This document shows positions 37,596 to 46,104 of a DNA stretch of 56,747 bases, one piece after another; position 1 is the first letter of the stretch, and each line of letters opens with the position of its first letter. The stretch comes from Bacillus sp. AFS073361 (lineage in GTDB: Bacteria > Bacillota > Bacilli > Bacillales > Cytobacillaceae). Both the position numbers and the translations under genes were made by a program. The notes below the pieces were generated by a model. That model saw nothing but the letters and a program-made list of their open reading frames with translations. It did no database searches and was not told the origin of the DNA. The stretch covers positions 1 to 56,747 of the forward strand of contig NZ_NUZU01000035.1 of NCBI RefSeq assembly GCF_002567005.1, written 5' to 3'.

Positions 37596-37703
37596 GGGTG
37601 ACCCAAGATACCTGGTATCACTGACAAAATACTGTATAGAACTCTTTTCGATTTACGGCATGTTACGAATAGTGCCTGACACCCAGCTTCGGGTCACCCT
37701 CTT
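37596..37703 (-). terminator. Split terminator with a REP-like copy in its loop
   Basis: Arms AAAAGGGTGACCCAAG (left) and CTTCGGGTCACCCTCTTT (right) pair with one bulge (GGGTGACCC at 37596-37604, GGGTCACCC at 37691-37699) but are 86 bp apart instead of a few. The intervening DNA holds a REP-like 13-mer at 37671-37683. It looks like a terminator whose loop has been expanded. Confidence 0.55.
37671..37683 (+). repeat. REP-like 13-mer, first base A
   Basis: AGTGCCTGACACC, a one-base variant, inside the loop of the split terminator at 37596-37703. Confidence 0.8.
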
Positions 37704-37711
37704 TAGATTAA

Positions 37712-40069
37712 TTAATTATTCTTTTTATCGCCTGGATAAGGTTTGTCTCCTTTTGTTGCTTTCCAGAGAATCTTGTTCAATTTATCCGTATTGGCATGAT
37801 CAACGCCTGAGAAATCTAGCTTTTTAGATTCTTGAGCCATCGGTGCATTTTCTCCATTTTTCCTGTTAAGTGGGTAGGTTGGTTCTTCTACCTTAAATGG
37901 CGAAAAGTCAGGTTTATGAGTAAATGAATTAACCATTGGCGCTGCTGATGCATCAAACTGTGTCATTGGTTTCATCCCTAAAATCATTTCCATGGTACGA
38001 AGCATGGATGTTGTATCATACATGGTGCTGTCTACTCTGCCTGTTTGGGTATATGGACTAATCACAAGAGATGTCGTGCGGTGGGCGTCCACTGAGTCCC
38101 AACCATTCTGTGCATCATCTTCGGTAACAAAAATGGCTGTATCTTTCCAATAAGGTGAGTTACTAACCTTATCGACTAGCTTACCGAGTGCATAGTCGTT
38201 CTGTGCAACCATGGCTTGCGGTGTTAGTTCTCCGGGTCTTGTTCCGAGCGTATGGTCGTTTGGCAATCGAACGATTTGCAGCTGCGGAAGATTCCCATTA
38301 TCTACATATTGATTAAATTCTTCATCCCACGCATCATAGCGGGTCAAATCCGAAATTTTAAGATTATAGGAAGGATAGTCAGGGTCATAATTATTGCCTA
38401 GGCTAGCTTCTGCAGCCACATATTTTCCCGTCTTACTGTCATAATTAACGAATTCTCCATAACTTCTAAAGGATACCCCTGAACGAGCAGCATTCGTCCA
38501 TAAGAATCCTGCTTTCGGATAGGCCGCTTCATTGCCCCCTTCAAAGTCATAGCCGCGGTTACGACCCGAATAGTTGGCAAGCCAGTTTTTCTCTACATAG
38601 TCATTGGCCTGCGCTGCCGTGGACCAGTTATGTCCCTGCGCACTGATTTCAGCATTCGCATAAAAATTATCTAATAAAACGAATTGATCAGCCAGCTTAT
38701 GAATATTCGGTGTAATATCTTTGCCAAAAATGGTTAAGCTCGGGTCTCCATTTCCTTTTTCCATATCACCAAATACCTGGTCATACGTACGATTTTCCTT
38801 GATCACATAAATGACATGCTTAATCGGTGATTCTTGGCCTTCAAAGCGAGGGATTGGGAACTTTTTGCTTGCACTGGAACCTATTGGTTTCAATTCTTCA
38901 TTATTCTTTTCCACTTGTTTCGTATATTTCTTCAGCTGTTTTTCGCTCGGAAGGTCGATAAAGGACATGGTTCCTTTCATCATATTCCCGATATACTGTC
39001 CCTCCCGGTTGGATCCAGCACCAAGGCCCTTGGCATTGAGAACCATTAATTTGTCTTCATGTAAAAATATACCGCTTGGATACCAAGCTGTTGGAATTAA
39101 CCCTTTCACTTTTCCTTTTTGCAGATCTATGACTGAAAAATCGTTATTTCCACCGTTGGTAACGTATAAAGTTTTGCTATCCTCGCTTAACGTTAGAGCA
39201 TTAGGCTGACTACCTGCAGGAGCATTTTTATATGGGCTGAGTGAAATGGTTTTGATTTCTTTTTGTTGTTTAGCATCGATAATCGAAACGGAATCACTAT
39301 CAGAATTGGATACAAAGATTTTGCCGGACGCAGCATCTTCAATTATTGCATTAGGATGTAGCCCAACTGGAATGGTACTTTTGATCGTCAGCGTTTCTGG
39401 ATCGACCACACTAATGCTGCTTTCACCCCAATTGCTGACATAAAGGGATTTCCCATCATTACTTAATACTGCAGCATAAGGATGTTTCCCAACAGAAGTT
39501 GTATTTACGATTTGATTTGTGGCAAGGTCAATTTTTGAAACGGAATGATTTAAATTATTCGCAACTAAGAGCGACTTTCCATCCTTAGAAACAGAAATTC
39601 CAGCAGGATAAAAGTTAGTTTTGCTGCTGTCTTTAAGCATGATTGGAGCTTTTTCAGTTAATGTTCCATTTTCAAATCCATAGACACGGATTTTGTTATT
39701 GCCTCCAGCTGAAGCATAGACGGTTTTTCCATCGTTACTGAATGTGACTCCAAAATAGAGCGATTCAGGAGATTTGTAGGGAATGGTCTGTATGACCTTC
39801 TGGGTGTTAACGTCCACCACTTGAAGAGACTGTTCACCTTGCCCATCATTGGAAACAATAAGATAACGGTGATCTTGGCTTAACACACCACCCATTGGGA
39901 AATCACCAAGCGTTATTTGCTGACCAGAAGGAGTAACAGGCCACCCATGAGAAGTAACCGCGGTTCTATCTGCCTTAGGGCCGACAATTTGTGTGTATCC
40001 AGCATAGGCCGACGTTGAACCAAGAATCAATGAAGCTAGCGAAACTGCCAGTATCTTTTTCCGTTTCAT
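37712..40069 (-). CDS. YncE-type beta-propeller fused to an alkaline-phosphatase-superfamily phosphoesterase
   Basis: 785 residues, exported (signal peptide KRKKILAVSLASLILGSTSAYA). Residues about 50-380 form a seven-bladed YVTN/NHL-like propeller with repeated DGKSLYVSN-type strands. Residues about 415-720 are a phosphoesterase of the phospholipase C/alkaline phosphatase superfamily: KENRTYDQVFGDM (metal site), ISAQGHNWS, EDDAQNGWDSVDAHRT (Asp/His ligands). Likely releases phosphate or cleaves phosphodiesters outside the cell. PhoP boxes upstream place it in the Pho regulon. It precedes the RND gene on the same strand. Confidence 0.85.
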   Translation of the reverse strand: MKRKKILAVSLASLILGSTSAYAGYTQIVGPKADRTAVTSHGWPVTPSGQQITLGDFPMGGVLSQDHRYLIVSNDGQGEQSLQVVDVNTQKVIQTIPYKSPESLYFGVTFSNDGKTVYASAGGNNKIRVYGFENGTLTEKAPIMLKDSSKTNFYPAGISVSKDGKSLLVANNLNHSVSKIDLATNQIVNTTSVGKHPYAAVLSNDGKSLYVSNWGESSISVVDPETLTIKSTIPVGLHPNAIIEDAASGKIFVSNSDSDSVSIIDAKQQKEIKTISLSPYKNAPAGSQPNALTLSEDSKTLYVTNGGNNDFSVIDLQKGKVKGLIPTAWYPSGIFLHEDKLMVLNAKGLGAGSNREGQYIGNMMKGTMSFIDLPSEKQLKKYTKQVEKNNEELKPIGSSASKKFPIPRFEGQESPIKHVIYVIKENRTYDQVFGDMEKGNGDPSLTIFGKDITPNIHKLADQFVLLDNFYANAEISAQGHNWSTAAQANDYVEKNWLANYSGRNRGYDFEGGNEAAYPKAGFLWTNAARSGVSFRSYGEFVNYDSKTGKYVAAEASLGNNYDPDYPSYNLKISDLTRYDAWDEEFNQYVDNGNLPQLQIVRLPNDHTLGTRPGELTPQAMVAQNDYALGKLVDKVSNSPYWKDTAIFVTEDDAQNGWDSVDAHRTTSLVISPYTQTGRVDSTMYDTTSMLRTMEMILGMKPMTQFDASAAPMVNSFTHKPDFSPFKVEEPTYPLNRKNGENAPMAQESKKLDFSGVDHANTDKLNKILWKATKGDKPYPGDKKNN

Positions 40070-40125
40070 AAAAATACATCCCCTTTTGATATGTATTACT
40101 TACATGCTTCATCTTACTCCCGCTT

Positions 40126-40163
40126 TGTAAACTAGAAGTTAAGTAGAGTTAAAGAAATATAAA
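40126..40163 (-). promoter_or_regulatory. PhoP box array upstream of the phosphoesterase gene
   Basis: Minus-strand TTTATA (40158-40163), TTTAAC (40148-40153), CTTAAC (40138-40143) and TTTACA (40126-40131) are spaced 10-12 bp, as in PhoP sites. The array ends about 57 bp before the ATG at 40069. Confidence 0.65.
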
Positions 40164-40254
40164 GAAAAACAGGAAAATTTTAGTATTGTTTTTCATAATT
40201 AGTAGTTTTAGCACAGTCCACCTATGGTGGAGTGCCCGGAAAAATAAACAAAAA

Positions 40255-40287
40255 AACAAGATGCCCAAAAGTTTAGGTCACCTTGTT
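40255..40287 (-). terminator. Possible minus-strand terminator or hairpin
   Basis: Stem AACAAGATG/CACCTTGTT (40255-40263 with 40279-40287, one wobble) with an A run at its left that becomes a T run on the minus strand. No minus-strand gene ends here, so the role is unclear. Confidence 0.4.
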
Positions 40288-40402
40288 ATCAGTCTTTCAA
40301 ATCCAGTATATTTTTTATTATTTCCCAGAGTCTTCTGTACCCAATTTGGTACAATCCCACGATATAAAAATTCGCAAGAAAAAGAAGAAGTATCATTGAT
40401 TC

Positions 40403-40443
40403 TTTACAACCATTAACCAACTATTTACAATTTTTATGATAAT
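40403..40443 (+). promoter_or_regulatory. PhoP boxes and -10 on the plus strand, with no downstream protein gene
   Basis: TTTACA (40403), TTAACC (40413) and TTTACA (40424) at 10-11 bp steps, followed by TATGATAAT (40435-40443). The last box lies about 20-25 nt before the expected start site near 40450, the usual distance for PhoP-activated promoters. Confidence 0.5.
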
Positions 40444-40449
40444 TTAGCG

Positions 40450-40583
40450 AAATATTAAAACAGACTAGTTCATTTCGTCCTTTCTTTTTTACCGTTTGGG
40501 TGCATGGATTTAGGTAAAAAACCAAAATAAAAAGCCGAAAATAGACAGGTTCTAAAGTAGAACTAATCTATTTTCGACTTTTG
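40450..40583 (+). ncRNA. Candidate PhoP-driven small RNA
   Basis: The plus-strand segment starts at the predicted PhoP-type promoter and ends at the strong terminator 40530-40582, giving about 130 nt. No open frame of more than 8 codons with a ribosome site is inside. It contains a pyrimidine-rich stretch CGTCCTTTCTTTTTT (about 40477-40491) that could pair with AAAGGA-type ribosome sites. This is an inference from promoter plus terminator only. Confidence 0.35.
40530..40583. terminator. Bidirectional terminator (16-bp arms)
   Basis: AAAAGCCGAAAATAGA (40530-40545) pairs with TCTATTTTCGACTTTT (40567-40582), with one mismatch and an inner GTTCTA/TAGAAC stem. It ends amtB on the minus strand and the candidate small RNA on the plus strand. 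Confidence 0.9.
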
Positions 40584-40622
40584 TATGATGAAATAAGGAT
40601 CCCTTTATTTTTCTAGTTACTT

Positions 40623-41930
40623 TCAAACTACCTTTTCTTTTCGACTGGCCGGAGAAGCTACCGTAATTCCTGTGGTTTCTTCAAAATTAAATAGGCTAGT
40701 CGGCAAATCCGTAAACCGCTCTAATTCATTGTAAGCCGGAATGCCATGGTAGGACATATCCAAGCCTTCTTCTTCTTCCCGCTCTGATGCTCTGAAACCG
40801 ACTGTTTTATCGCATACCTTTGCGATAAAAGCACCACCGAGTAACCCCCAAACAATCACTACAACAGCGCCTAAAAGCTGCACTTCTAATAATGAGGTAT
40901 GACCCGTTGTCAATAATCCTTGCGTTGTATCAAATAATCCAACCGCAATCGTCCCGAACACCCCGCTGAAACCATGGACCGCAACGGCACCGACCGGATC
41001 ATCCACTTTCAAATAATCCACAAAAAGGGTGGTATAAATGACGAGCGCACCACTTATTGCGCCTATTATAACGGCGCTCCACTCCGAAACAAAGGCACAG
41101 CCCGCTGTGATTGCAACTAGTCCAGCCAACACCCCGTTTATCGTCATACTTGGATCGGCTTTTCCAAACTTTTTCATCGTCACAAATAGTGCCGCCGCTC
41201 CCCCACTTGCTCCCGCCAGCATCGTGTTGATGGCAATCGGAGCTAGCGCGGAACTGGAAGCATCCAACGTACTCCCGGCATTAAACGCAAACCACCCGAA
41301 CCATAAGATAAAGGCACCGGCAGAAGCTAACGGAATGTTACTAGGGGCAAAGACATTGGAGCTTCCATCCGAATTAAATCTTCCTTTTCTCGGACCCAAT
41401 AGTTTTGCCATTGCAAAAGCAGCGAAACCACCGACAGCATGAATCGCGGCAGATCCAGCAAAGTCCTTCATTCCTAATTTGGCTAACCAGCCATCGCTAT
41501 TCCATATCCAATGACCAGATAGAGGGTAAATAATAATACAAATAAGTGCCGCTGTTACCACATAGGCTTTAAAGTTCATTCGTTCTGCGACAGCGCCTGA
41601 AATGATCGAGACAGATGCCACCGCAAATCCCATTTGAAAAAGCACAAAAGCCACACTTGGCAGTTCAATCGAAAGAGCAATTTTCTCAGGGCTTCCAAAT
41701 AGGCTGGTCCCAACGAATCCAAACGCATCGTTTCCAAACATGACCCCAAATCCGATGAGCCAAAACGCTAAAGCACCAATCGTCAAGTCTACAAAAATTT
41801 TCATTGTCACATTGACGGCATTTTTCGTACGGACCAACCCTGCCTCTAGTAAACTAAAACCGCCTTCCATGAATAAAACCATCGCGGCTGCAAGGACGAC
41901 CCAAACGGTATTTATATACATTATTTCCAC
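40623..41930 (-). CDS. amtB: Ammonium transporter AmtB (NrgA)
   Basis: 435 residues, eleven membrane segments. Family motifs include DFAGSAAIHAVGGFAAFAMA and DDPVGAVAVHGFSGVFGTI, the latter carrying one of the pore His residues. The start is GTG at 41930 with GGAGGG 8 nt upstream; the ATG at 41921 is farther away. It follows glnK by 3 nt. The gene order glnK-amtB is the reverse of B. subtilis nrgA-nrgB. The C-terminal tail is where GlnK would bind. Confidence 0.93.
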   Translation of the reverse strand: MEIMYINTVWVVLAAAMVLFMEGGFSLLEAGLVRTKNAVNVTMKIFVDLTIGALAFWLIGFGVMFGNDAFGFVGTSLFGSPEKIALSIELPSVAFVLFQMGFAVASVSIISGAVAERMNFKAYVVTAALICIIIYPLSGHWIWNSDGWLAKLGMKDFAGSAAIHAVGGFAAFAMAKLLGPRKGRFNSDGSSNVFAPSNIPLASAGAFILWFGWFAFNAGSTLDASSSALAPIAINTMLAGASGGAAALFVTMKKFGKADPSMTINGVLAGLVAITAGCAFVSEWSAVIIGAISGALVIYTTLFVDYLKVDDPVGAVAVHGFSGVFGTIAVGLFDTTQGLLTTGHTSLLEVQLLGAVVVIVWGLLGGAFIAKVCDKTVGFRASEREEEEGLDMSYHGIPAYNELERFTDLPTSLFNFEETTGITVASPASRKEKVV

Positions 41931-41933
41931 AAG

Positions 41934-42293
41934 TCATCCCTCCTTATTTGCTAAATCCTCGATATCATAATCTATTGTCCCTGTCCGAATGTTATAGGCC
42001 TCCAAAATCGGATAAACATATATTTTGCCGTCGCCATCTTCACCCGTTTGTGCCGAATCCACAATCGTCCGAATCGTGGATTCTACCAAATAATCCGAGA
42101 GGACAATCTCCAGTTTCACTTTAGGATGCAGAGTTACCTGATAATTTTTCCCACGGTAGACTCCTTGTGTATCCTTTTGTTTTCCTCTGCCGACTACTTG
42201 TGAAACCGTAAAACCTAAAATCCCCATATTTTTCAAACCCTTAATCGTCTCTGTGAGTCGTTCTGGTCGAATAATTGCTTCTATTTTTTTCAT
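41934..42293 (-). CDS. glnK: PII-family nitrogen signal protein GlnK (NrgB)
   Basis: 119 residues from ATG at 42293, which has GAGGAG 9 nt upstream; a longer in-frame read to 42332 would run into the TnrA sites. PII trimer fold: KKIEAIIRPERLTETIKGL at the start, T-loop VVGRGKQKDTQGVYRGKNYQV (with Tyr at the usual modified position) and B-loop TGEDGDGKIYVYP. It senses 2-oxoglutarate/ATP and blocks AmtB. Two perfect TnrA/GlnR boxes lie upstream. Confidence 0.92.
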   Translation of the reverse strand: MKKIEAIIRPERLTETIKGLKNMGILGFTVSQVVGRGKQKDTQGVYRGKNYQVTLHPKVKLEIVLSDYLVESTIRTIVDSAQTGEDGDGKIYVYPILEAYNIRTGTIDYDIEDLANKEG

Positions 42294-42314
42294 GAGAATC
42301 GGCTCCTCGCTCCA

Positions 42315-42354
42315 TGTTATATAACCTAACATCGTATTGTTAAACTATATAACA
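42315..42354 (-). promoter_or_regulatory. Two TnrA/GlnR boxes upstream of glnK-amtB
   Basis: Both 17-mers fit TGTNAN7TNACA exactly: TGTTATATAACCTAACA (42315-42331) and TGTTAAACTATATAACA (42338-42354), centres 23 bp apart. They start 22 bp before the glnK ATG, so they overlap the likely promoter core. Confidence 0.85.
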
Positions 42355-42423
42355 CAACTAGAATTACCGTCAATATATTTTTCTTGTAATCTGTAAATTT
42401 AGAATCATCATGAAATATACCGT

Positions 42424-42436
42424 GGTGCCTGACACC
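42424..42436 (+). repeat. REP-like 13-mer, single copy
   Basis: GGTGCCTGACACC in the divergent gap between glnK and alaR, upstream of both. Confidence 0.9.
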
Positions 42437-42545
42437 ATTCAATCTTACTGTCAAAAAAGAGAGAATTATCCCAACACTTTCATTTGAGTTAGAAGCCATC
42501 CTCCTATAAAATCAATAATATGAAATTCAAATCAGGAGGCACCTT

Positions 42546-43049
42546 ATGAAATTATCGAATGAAGAACTAGAAATATTAAAGCTCATCGAAGAAAACCATA
42601 AAATCTCTGAAGAAACGATTGCTTTAATGGTGATGAGCAGTGAAGAATCAGTTAGAAAGACTATTAAAAAATTAGAAGAAGAAAAAGTAATCGTCAGTTA
42701 TCCAGCGCTCATCGATTGGAGCAAAGTGGAAGGTCAGGAAAATATCGTCGCAATGATTGATGTAAAGGTAACACCAAAGCGCGGTGTAGGATTTGATGAG
42801 GTCGCTGAGAGAATTTATCGTTTTCCGGAAGTAACCTCTCTCTATCTCATGAGTGGTGCATACGACTTGTCGATTACCATTGAAGGCCAAACGATGAATC
42901 AAATTGCGACGTTTGTATCGGAAAAACTCTCCACGATTGAAAATGTCATCTCGACCACGACGCATTTCATGTTAAAGAAATACAAACATGATGGAGTGGT
43001 TTTTGGCAGTGGTGATGATAAAGACCGGAGAATGGTGATTACACCATGA
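42546..43049 (+). CDS. alaR: Lrp/AsnC-family regulator AlaR
   Basis: 167 residues: an N-terminal winged-helix DNA-binding domain (about 1-55, EELEILKLIEENHKISEETIALM) and a C-terminal RAM effector domain (about 65-150, VAMIDVKVTPKRGVGFDEVAERI). B. subtilis AlaR (YugG) activates the alanine transaminase gene next to it; the same pairing is kept here, with ATGA overlap to alaT. AGGAGG lies 6 nt before ATG at 42546. Confidence 0.88.
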   Translation: MKLSNEELEILKLIEENHKISEETIALMVMSSEESVRKTIKKLEEEKVIVSYPALIDWSKVEGQENIVAMIDVKVTPKRGVGFDEVAERIYRFPEVTSLYLMSGAYDLSITIEGQTMNQIATFVSEKLSTIENVISTTTHFMLKKYKHDGVVFGSGDDKDRRMVITP

Positions 43050-44260
43050 AAAAGGATTATTCCCACTATATATCTCACACCGCTAAAGAATTACAGCCAT
43101 CTGGGATTAGGAAGTTCTTTGATTTAGCAGCCAGTATGAAAGACGTCATTTCTTTAGGCGTGGGTGAACCAGACTTCATTACGCCTTGGAACATTCGCGA
43201 GGCCGCCATTTTATCGATGGAACAAGGCTATACTGCATATACAGCAAACCCGGGATTATTAGAATTACGACAGGAAATCTCTAATTACCTTGGAACAAGA
43301 TTCGCTGTCAACTATGATCCCAAAAATCAAATCATCGTCACCGTTGGAGCTAGTCAGGCGATCGACCTCGCCTTTCGAGCCATTTTAAACGAAGGCGATG
43401 AAGTATTAATTGTAGAACCAGCCTTCGTTTCTTACGCTCCATTGGTAGCAATTGCCGGGGGGACACCTGTCGCCATTTCCACCTCACCTGCCAATGGGTT
43501 CAAATTAACGCCCGAACAGCTCGAAGGGGCAATTACGGAAAAAACCAAGGCGATTTTGTTTTGTTCGCCAAACAACCCAACTGGCAGCACCTTAAATCGA
43601 AAAGAACTAATGGAAATTGCTGCAATTGTTGAAAAGCATGATTTAATCGTCGTCTCTGATGAGATTTACGCAGAATTAACCTACGAAGAAACCTATACCA
43701 GTTTTGCAGCGATTGAAGGCATGTATGAACGAACCATTTTAATCAATGGATTCTCAAAAGGCTTTGCGATGACCGGTTGGCGCTTAGGGATGCTCGCAGC
43801 CCCTAAGGAATTTATCGAGGTAATGTTGAAGATTTTCCAATACACTACCATGTGTGCGCCAACTATGCTCCAATACGGTGCGATTGAAGCCCTTAAGAAT
43901 ACCTTCCAGGAAGTGGAAGCGATGAAACGAAGCTACCGGATGAGACGAAACTATGTCGTGCAAACCTTAAATAAAATAGGTTTAGATTGTCATACACCTG
44001 GAGGAGCCTTCTATGTCTTCCCTTCCATTAAGGCAACCGGCCTCAGCTCCGAACAATTTGCCGAAGAACTTTTAATGCAAGAAAAGGTGGCCGTCGTGCC
44101 GGGCAATGTGTTTGGAGAAAGCGGTGAAGGCTACATCCGCTGCTCGTACGCAGCCTCAATGCCGCAGCTGCAAGAAGCCCTAAAAAGAATCCAGAAATTT
44201 CTTGAATCAAAAGGGATCTACGGCGAAAAACAAACAAAAGAAGTAAAATTAAACCAATAG
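43046..44260 (+). CDS. alaT: PLP-dependent class I/II aminotransferase AlaT
   Basis: 404 residues, fold type I. The PLP-binding Lys is in NGFSKGFAMTGWRLGM. Also SLGVGEPDFITPWNIREAA, CSPNNPTGSTL and SDEIYAELTYE. Probably transfers amino groups between alanine and 2-oxoglutarate, as B. subtilis AlaT (YugH) does; related PatA-type specificity cannot be excluded. Overlaps alaR by 4 bp and is followed by a terminator at 44271. Confidence 0.88.
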   Translation: MKKDYSHYISHTAKELQPSGIRKFFDLAASMKDVISLGVGEPDFITPWNIREAAILSMEQGYTAYTANPGLLELRQEISNYLGTRFAVNYDPKNQIIVTVGASQAIDLAFRAILNEGDEVLIVEPAFVSYAPLVAIAGGTPVAISTSPANGFKLTPEQLEGAITEKTKAILFCSPNNPTGSTLNRKELMEIAAIVEKHDLIVVSDEIYAELTYEETYTSFAAIEGMYERTILINGFSKGFAMTGWRLGMLAAPKEFIEVMLKIFQYTTMCAPTMLQYGAIEALKNTFQEVEAMKRSYRMRRNYVVQTLNKIGLDCHTPGGAFYVFPSIKATGLSSEQFAEELLMQEKVAVVPGNVFGESGEGYIRCSYAASMPQLQEALKRIQKFLESKGIYGEKQTKEVKLNQ

Positions 44261-44270
44261 TTTCAAGCAA

Positions 44271-44318
44271 AAAAAGAGCCCAATTCTGACAGTTCCATCC
44301 GCCAGAATTGGGCTCTTC
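44271..44318. terminator. Terminator of alaRT
   Basis: 15-bp stem AAGAGCCCAATTCTG/CAGAATTGGGCTCTT (44274-44288 with 44303-44317) with a 14-nt loop; the A run before it favours the minus strand, but the stem is strong in both directions. Confidence 0.85.
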
Positions 44319-44342
44319 CTATGTATTATTGGTGGTTTCCCT

Positions 44343-44422
44343 CACTAGTGCCTTCACTGGTGTCTTTCACTGGTGTCTTTCACTGGTGCCTGACACCAAT
44401 CTTCTTGAGAGTGCCTGACACC
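44343..44422 (+). repeat. CACTGGTGTCTTT tandem run and two REP-like 13-mers
   Basis: A 13-bp unit (CACTGGTGTCTTT) occurs about two and a half times just before GGTGCCTGACACC (44385-44397), with a further variant AGTGCCTGACACC at 44410-44422 followed by a T run. The short units share GGTG with the repeat. It lies between alaT and the diguanylate cyclase gene. Confidence 0.85.
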
Positions 44423-44493
44423 CTTTTTTTTGTGACAGACATCCCAAATTATGCTAAAATACTCGAGGTAATGGTAAAAAAGGGGTGGAGTAA

Positions 44494-46020
44494 TTGAGGG
44501 CCTTTGCAATCGATTTTTTTAATAGAAAGAGAATGAATTCTATTACTAATCGAGAGTTTATTCATCATAACTACGTTGTTTTATATGAGCGAATAAAACT
44601 TATTTCATATATGCTAATTTTCACCTATCCCTGTTTTTTTATCGTTGACTTTTTCCTGTTTAATAAACTGAGCAGCCCGACTTTTAAATTCAATCTTTCT
44701 GCCATTCACATCACAGGGCTTGTTGTCTCCCTTCTATTTCTATTCATTTATCATAAATATTTAAAGGCTCCTAGAGGAGTCATCGTCTCTAGTTATATCC
44801 TTATCTATCTATTGATCGGTGCAGTCTCTTCTATTAATAGCCAATTATTTACCGGGAATATTTACGCCTATATCATTATCGTATTAGGGGTGGCCGTATT
44901 TTTACCGATCCAGCCAAGGCACATATTCATTCAATTTATGGTTATACATATTTTCTTTATCATCGGGCTTTATTTTTTTGAACCAGACCACTTCGCATTT
45001 TTATCGAAACTGATTAACTCGACAGGGACCGCGGTCATTTCCTTTATGATTGCCTTATCTTTCTATTCATTTCGAAAAAATGATTTTATGAACAAACTGA
45101 AACTGCGACAGAATGAGGAAAATTTCAGGAGCCTATTTAACCTTAATCCCCATCCACTCATCCTTACAAAGTTATATAATGAAGAAATTTTGCTCATGAA
45201 CAAGCATGCCCTTGGATATTACCATTTGCATGATAACAACATGGCCCAGATCGACGCAAGATTCTTGTTTCAGAATCAAGAGGAAAAACAGGATCTCCTG
45301 CAACGTCTAATGGAGCAGCAAAGCATAAAAAACTATTGTATAGAGCAGCAAATCACACCTACGATAAGAAAATGGGTAATGCTCAGTTTAGAATTGATAG
45401 ATTACATGGATGAACCTTGTGTCCTGATCGGTGTCACTGACATCACAGATTTGAAAAAAAACGAGGAAGAGCTTTATAAACAAGCTTCGCTGGACATGCT
45501 TACTGGTGTGTTAAACCGAAGAAGCGGGATGGAAATCCTTAACCAGCAATTATCCGCTGGTCCAGAATCCCAAGAATTTATTATCTGCTATATCGATATT
45601 AACGATTTAAAAAAGACAAATGATCGATTCAGCCATTCCATTGGGGATGACCTCATCAAGACTTGCTGTGACACAATCAACCGTCATATTACAGATGTAG
45701 ATATATTATTCCGCCTAGGCGGCGATGAATTTATCATTGTGTTCTTTCAAAAGCAAATGAATGATGTGCGGGATTTAATGAAAACGATTAAACTAAGTTT
45801 CGAGGAGATCAATTTCACGCAGCAAAAGCCTTATTCGATCTCTGCCAGTTACGGTTATTATCACTATAAACCAGGGACTGTCCTGACCCCTGAGGAAGTT
45901 CTAGAACTGGCCGATCAGGAGATGTACAAGGAAAAAGCTGTACACAAAAGAAAAAACACCTCCGTCGATTCTGCGATACAAAAGTCAATAATTAGACAGA
46001 TTAATGGAACCATCCCTTGA
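44494..46020 (+). CDS. Membrane diguanylate cyclase (PAS-GGDEF)
   Basis: 508 residues: six membrane segments (about 35-190), a PAS-like domain (about 205-318) and a GGDEF domain (about 330-490) with the intact active site RLGGDEF (409-413), so c-di-GMP synthesis is expected. The RxxD inhibitory site is absent upstream of GGDEF. Start is TTG at 44494 with GGGGTGGAG nearby; ATG at 44533 is an alternative with a weak site. No EAL domain is present. A c-di-GMP-I riboswitch lies in the same window at 7277-7370. Confidence 0.88.
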   Translation: MRAFAIDFFNRKRMNSITNREFIHHNYVVLYERIKLISYMLIFTYPCFFIVDFFLFNKLSSPTFKFNLSAIHITGLVVSLLFLFIYHKYLKAPRGVIVSSYILIYLLIGAVSSINSQLFTGNIYAYIIIVLGVAVFLPIQPRHIFIQFMVIHIFFIIGLYFFEPDHFAFLSKLINSTGTAVISFMIALSFYSFRKNDFMNKLKLRQNEENFRSLFNLNPHPLILTKLYNEEILLMNKHALGYYHLHDNNMAQIDARFLFQNQEEKQDLLQRLMEQQSIKNYCIEQQITPTIRKWVMLSLELIDYMDEPCVLIGVTDITDLKKNEEELYKQASLDMLTGVLNRRSGMEILNQQLSAGPESQEFIICYIDINDLKKTNDRFSHSIGDDLIKTCCDTINRHITDVDILFRLGGDEFIIVFFQKQMNDVRDLMKTIKLSFEEINFTQQKPYSISASYGYYHYKPGTVLTPEEVLELADQEMYKEKAVHKRKNTSVDSAIQKSIIRQINGTIP

Positions 46021-46053
46021 CACAGGGTGGTTCTTTTTTTGGTGTTATTTTTT

Positions 46054-46084
46054 GGTGTCAGGCACCAGTGTGGTGCCTGACACC
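46054..46084. repeat. Inverted pair of REP-like 13-mers
   Basis: GGTGTCAGGCACC (46054-46066) and GGTGCCTGACACC (46072-46084), 5 nt apart, between the convergent cyclase gene and the small minus-strand gene. Confidence 0.93.
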
Positions 46085-46104
46085 CTTTTTGTGTTTTGTG
46101 TTCC

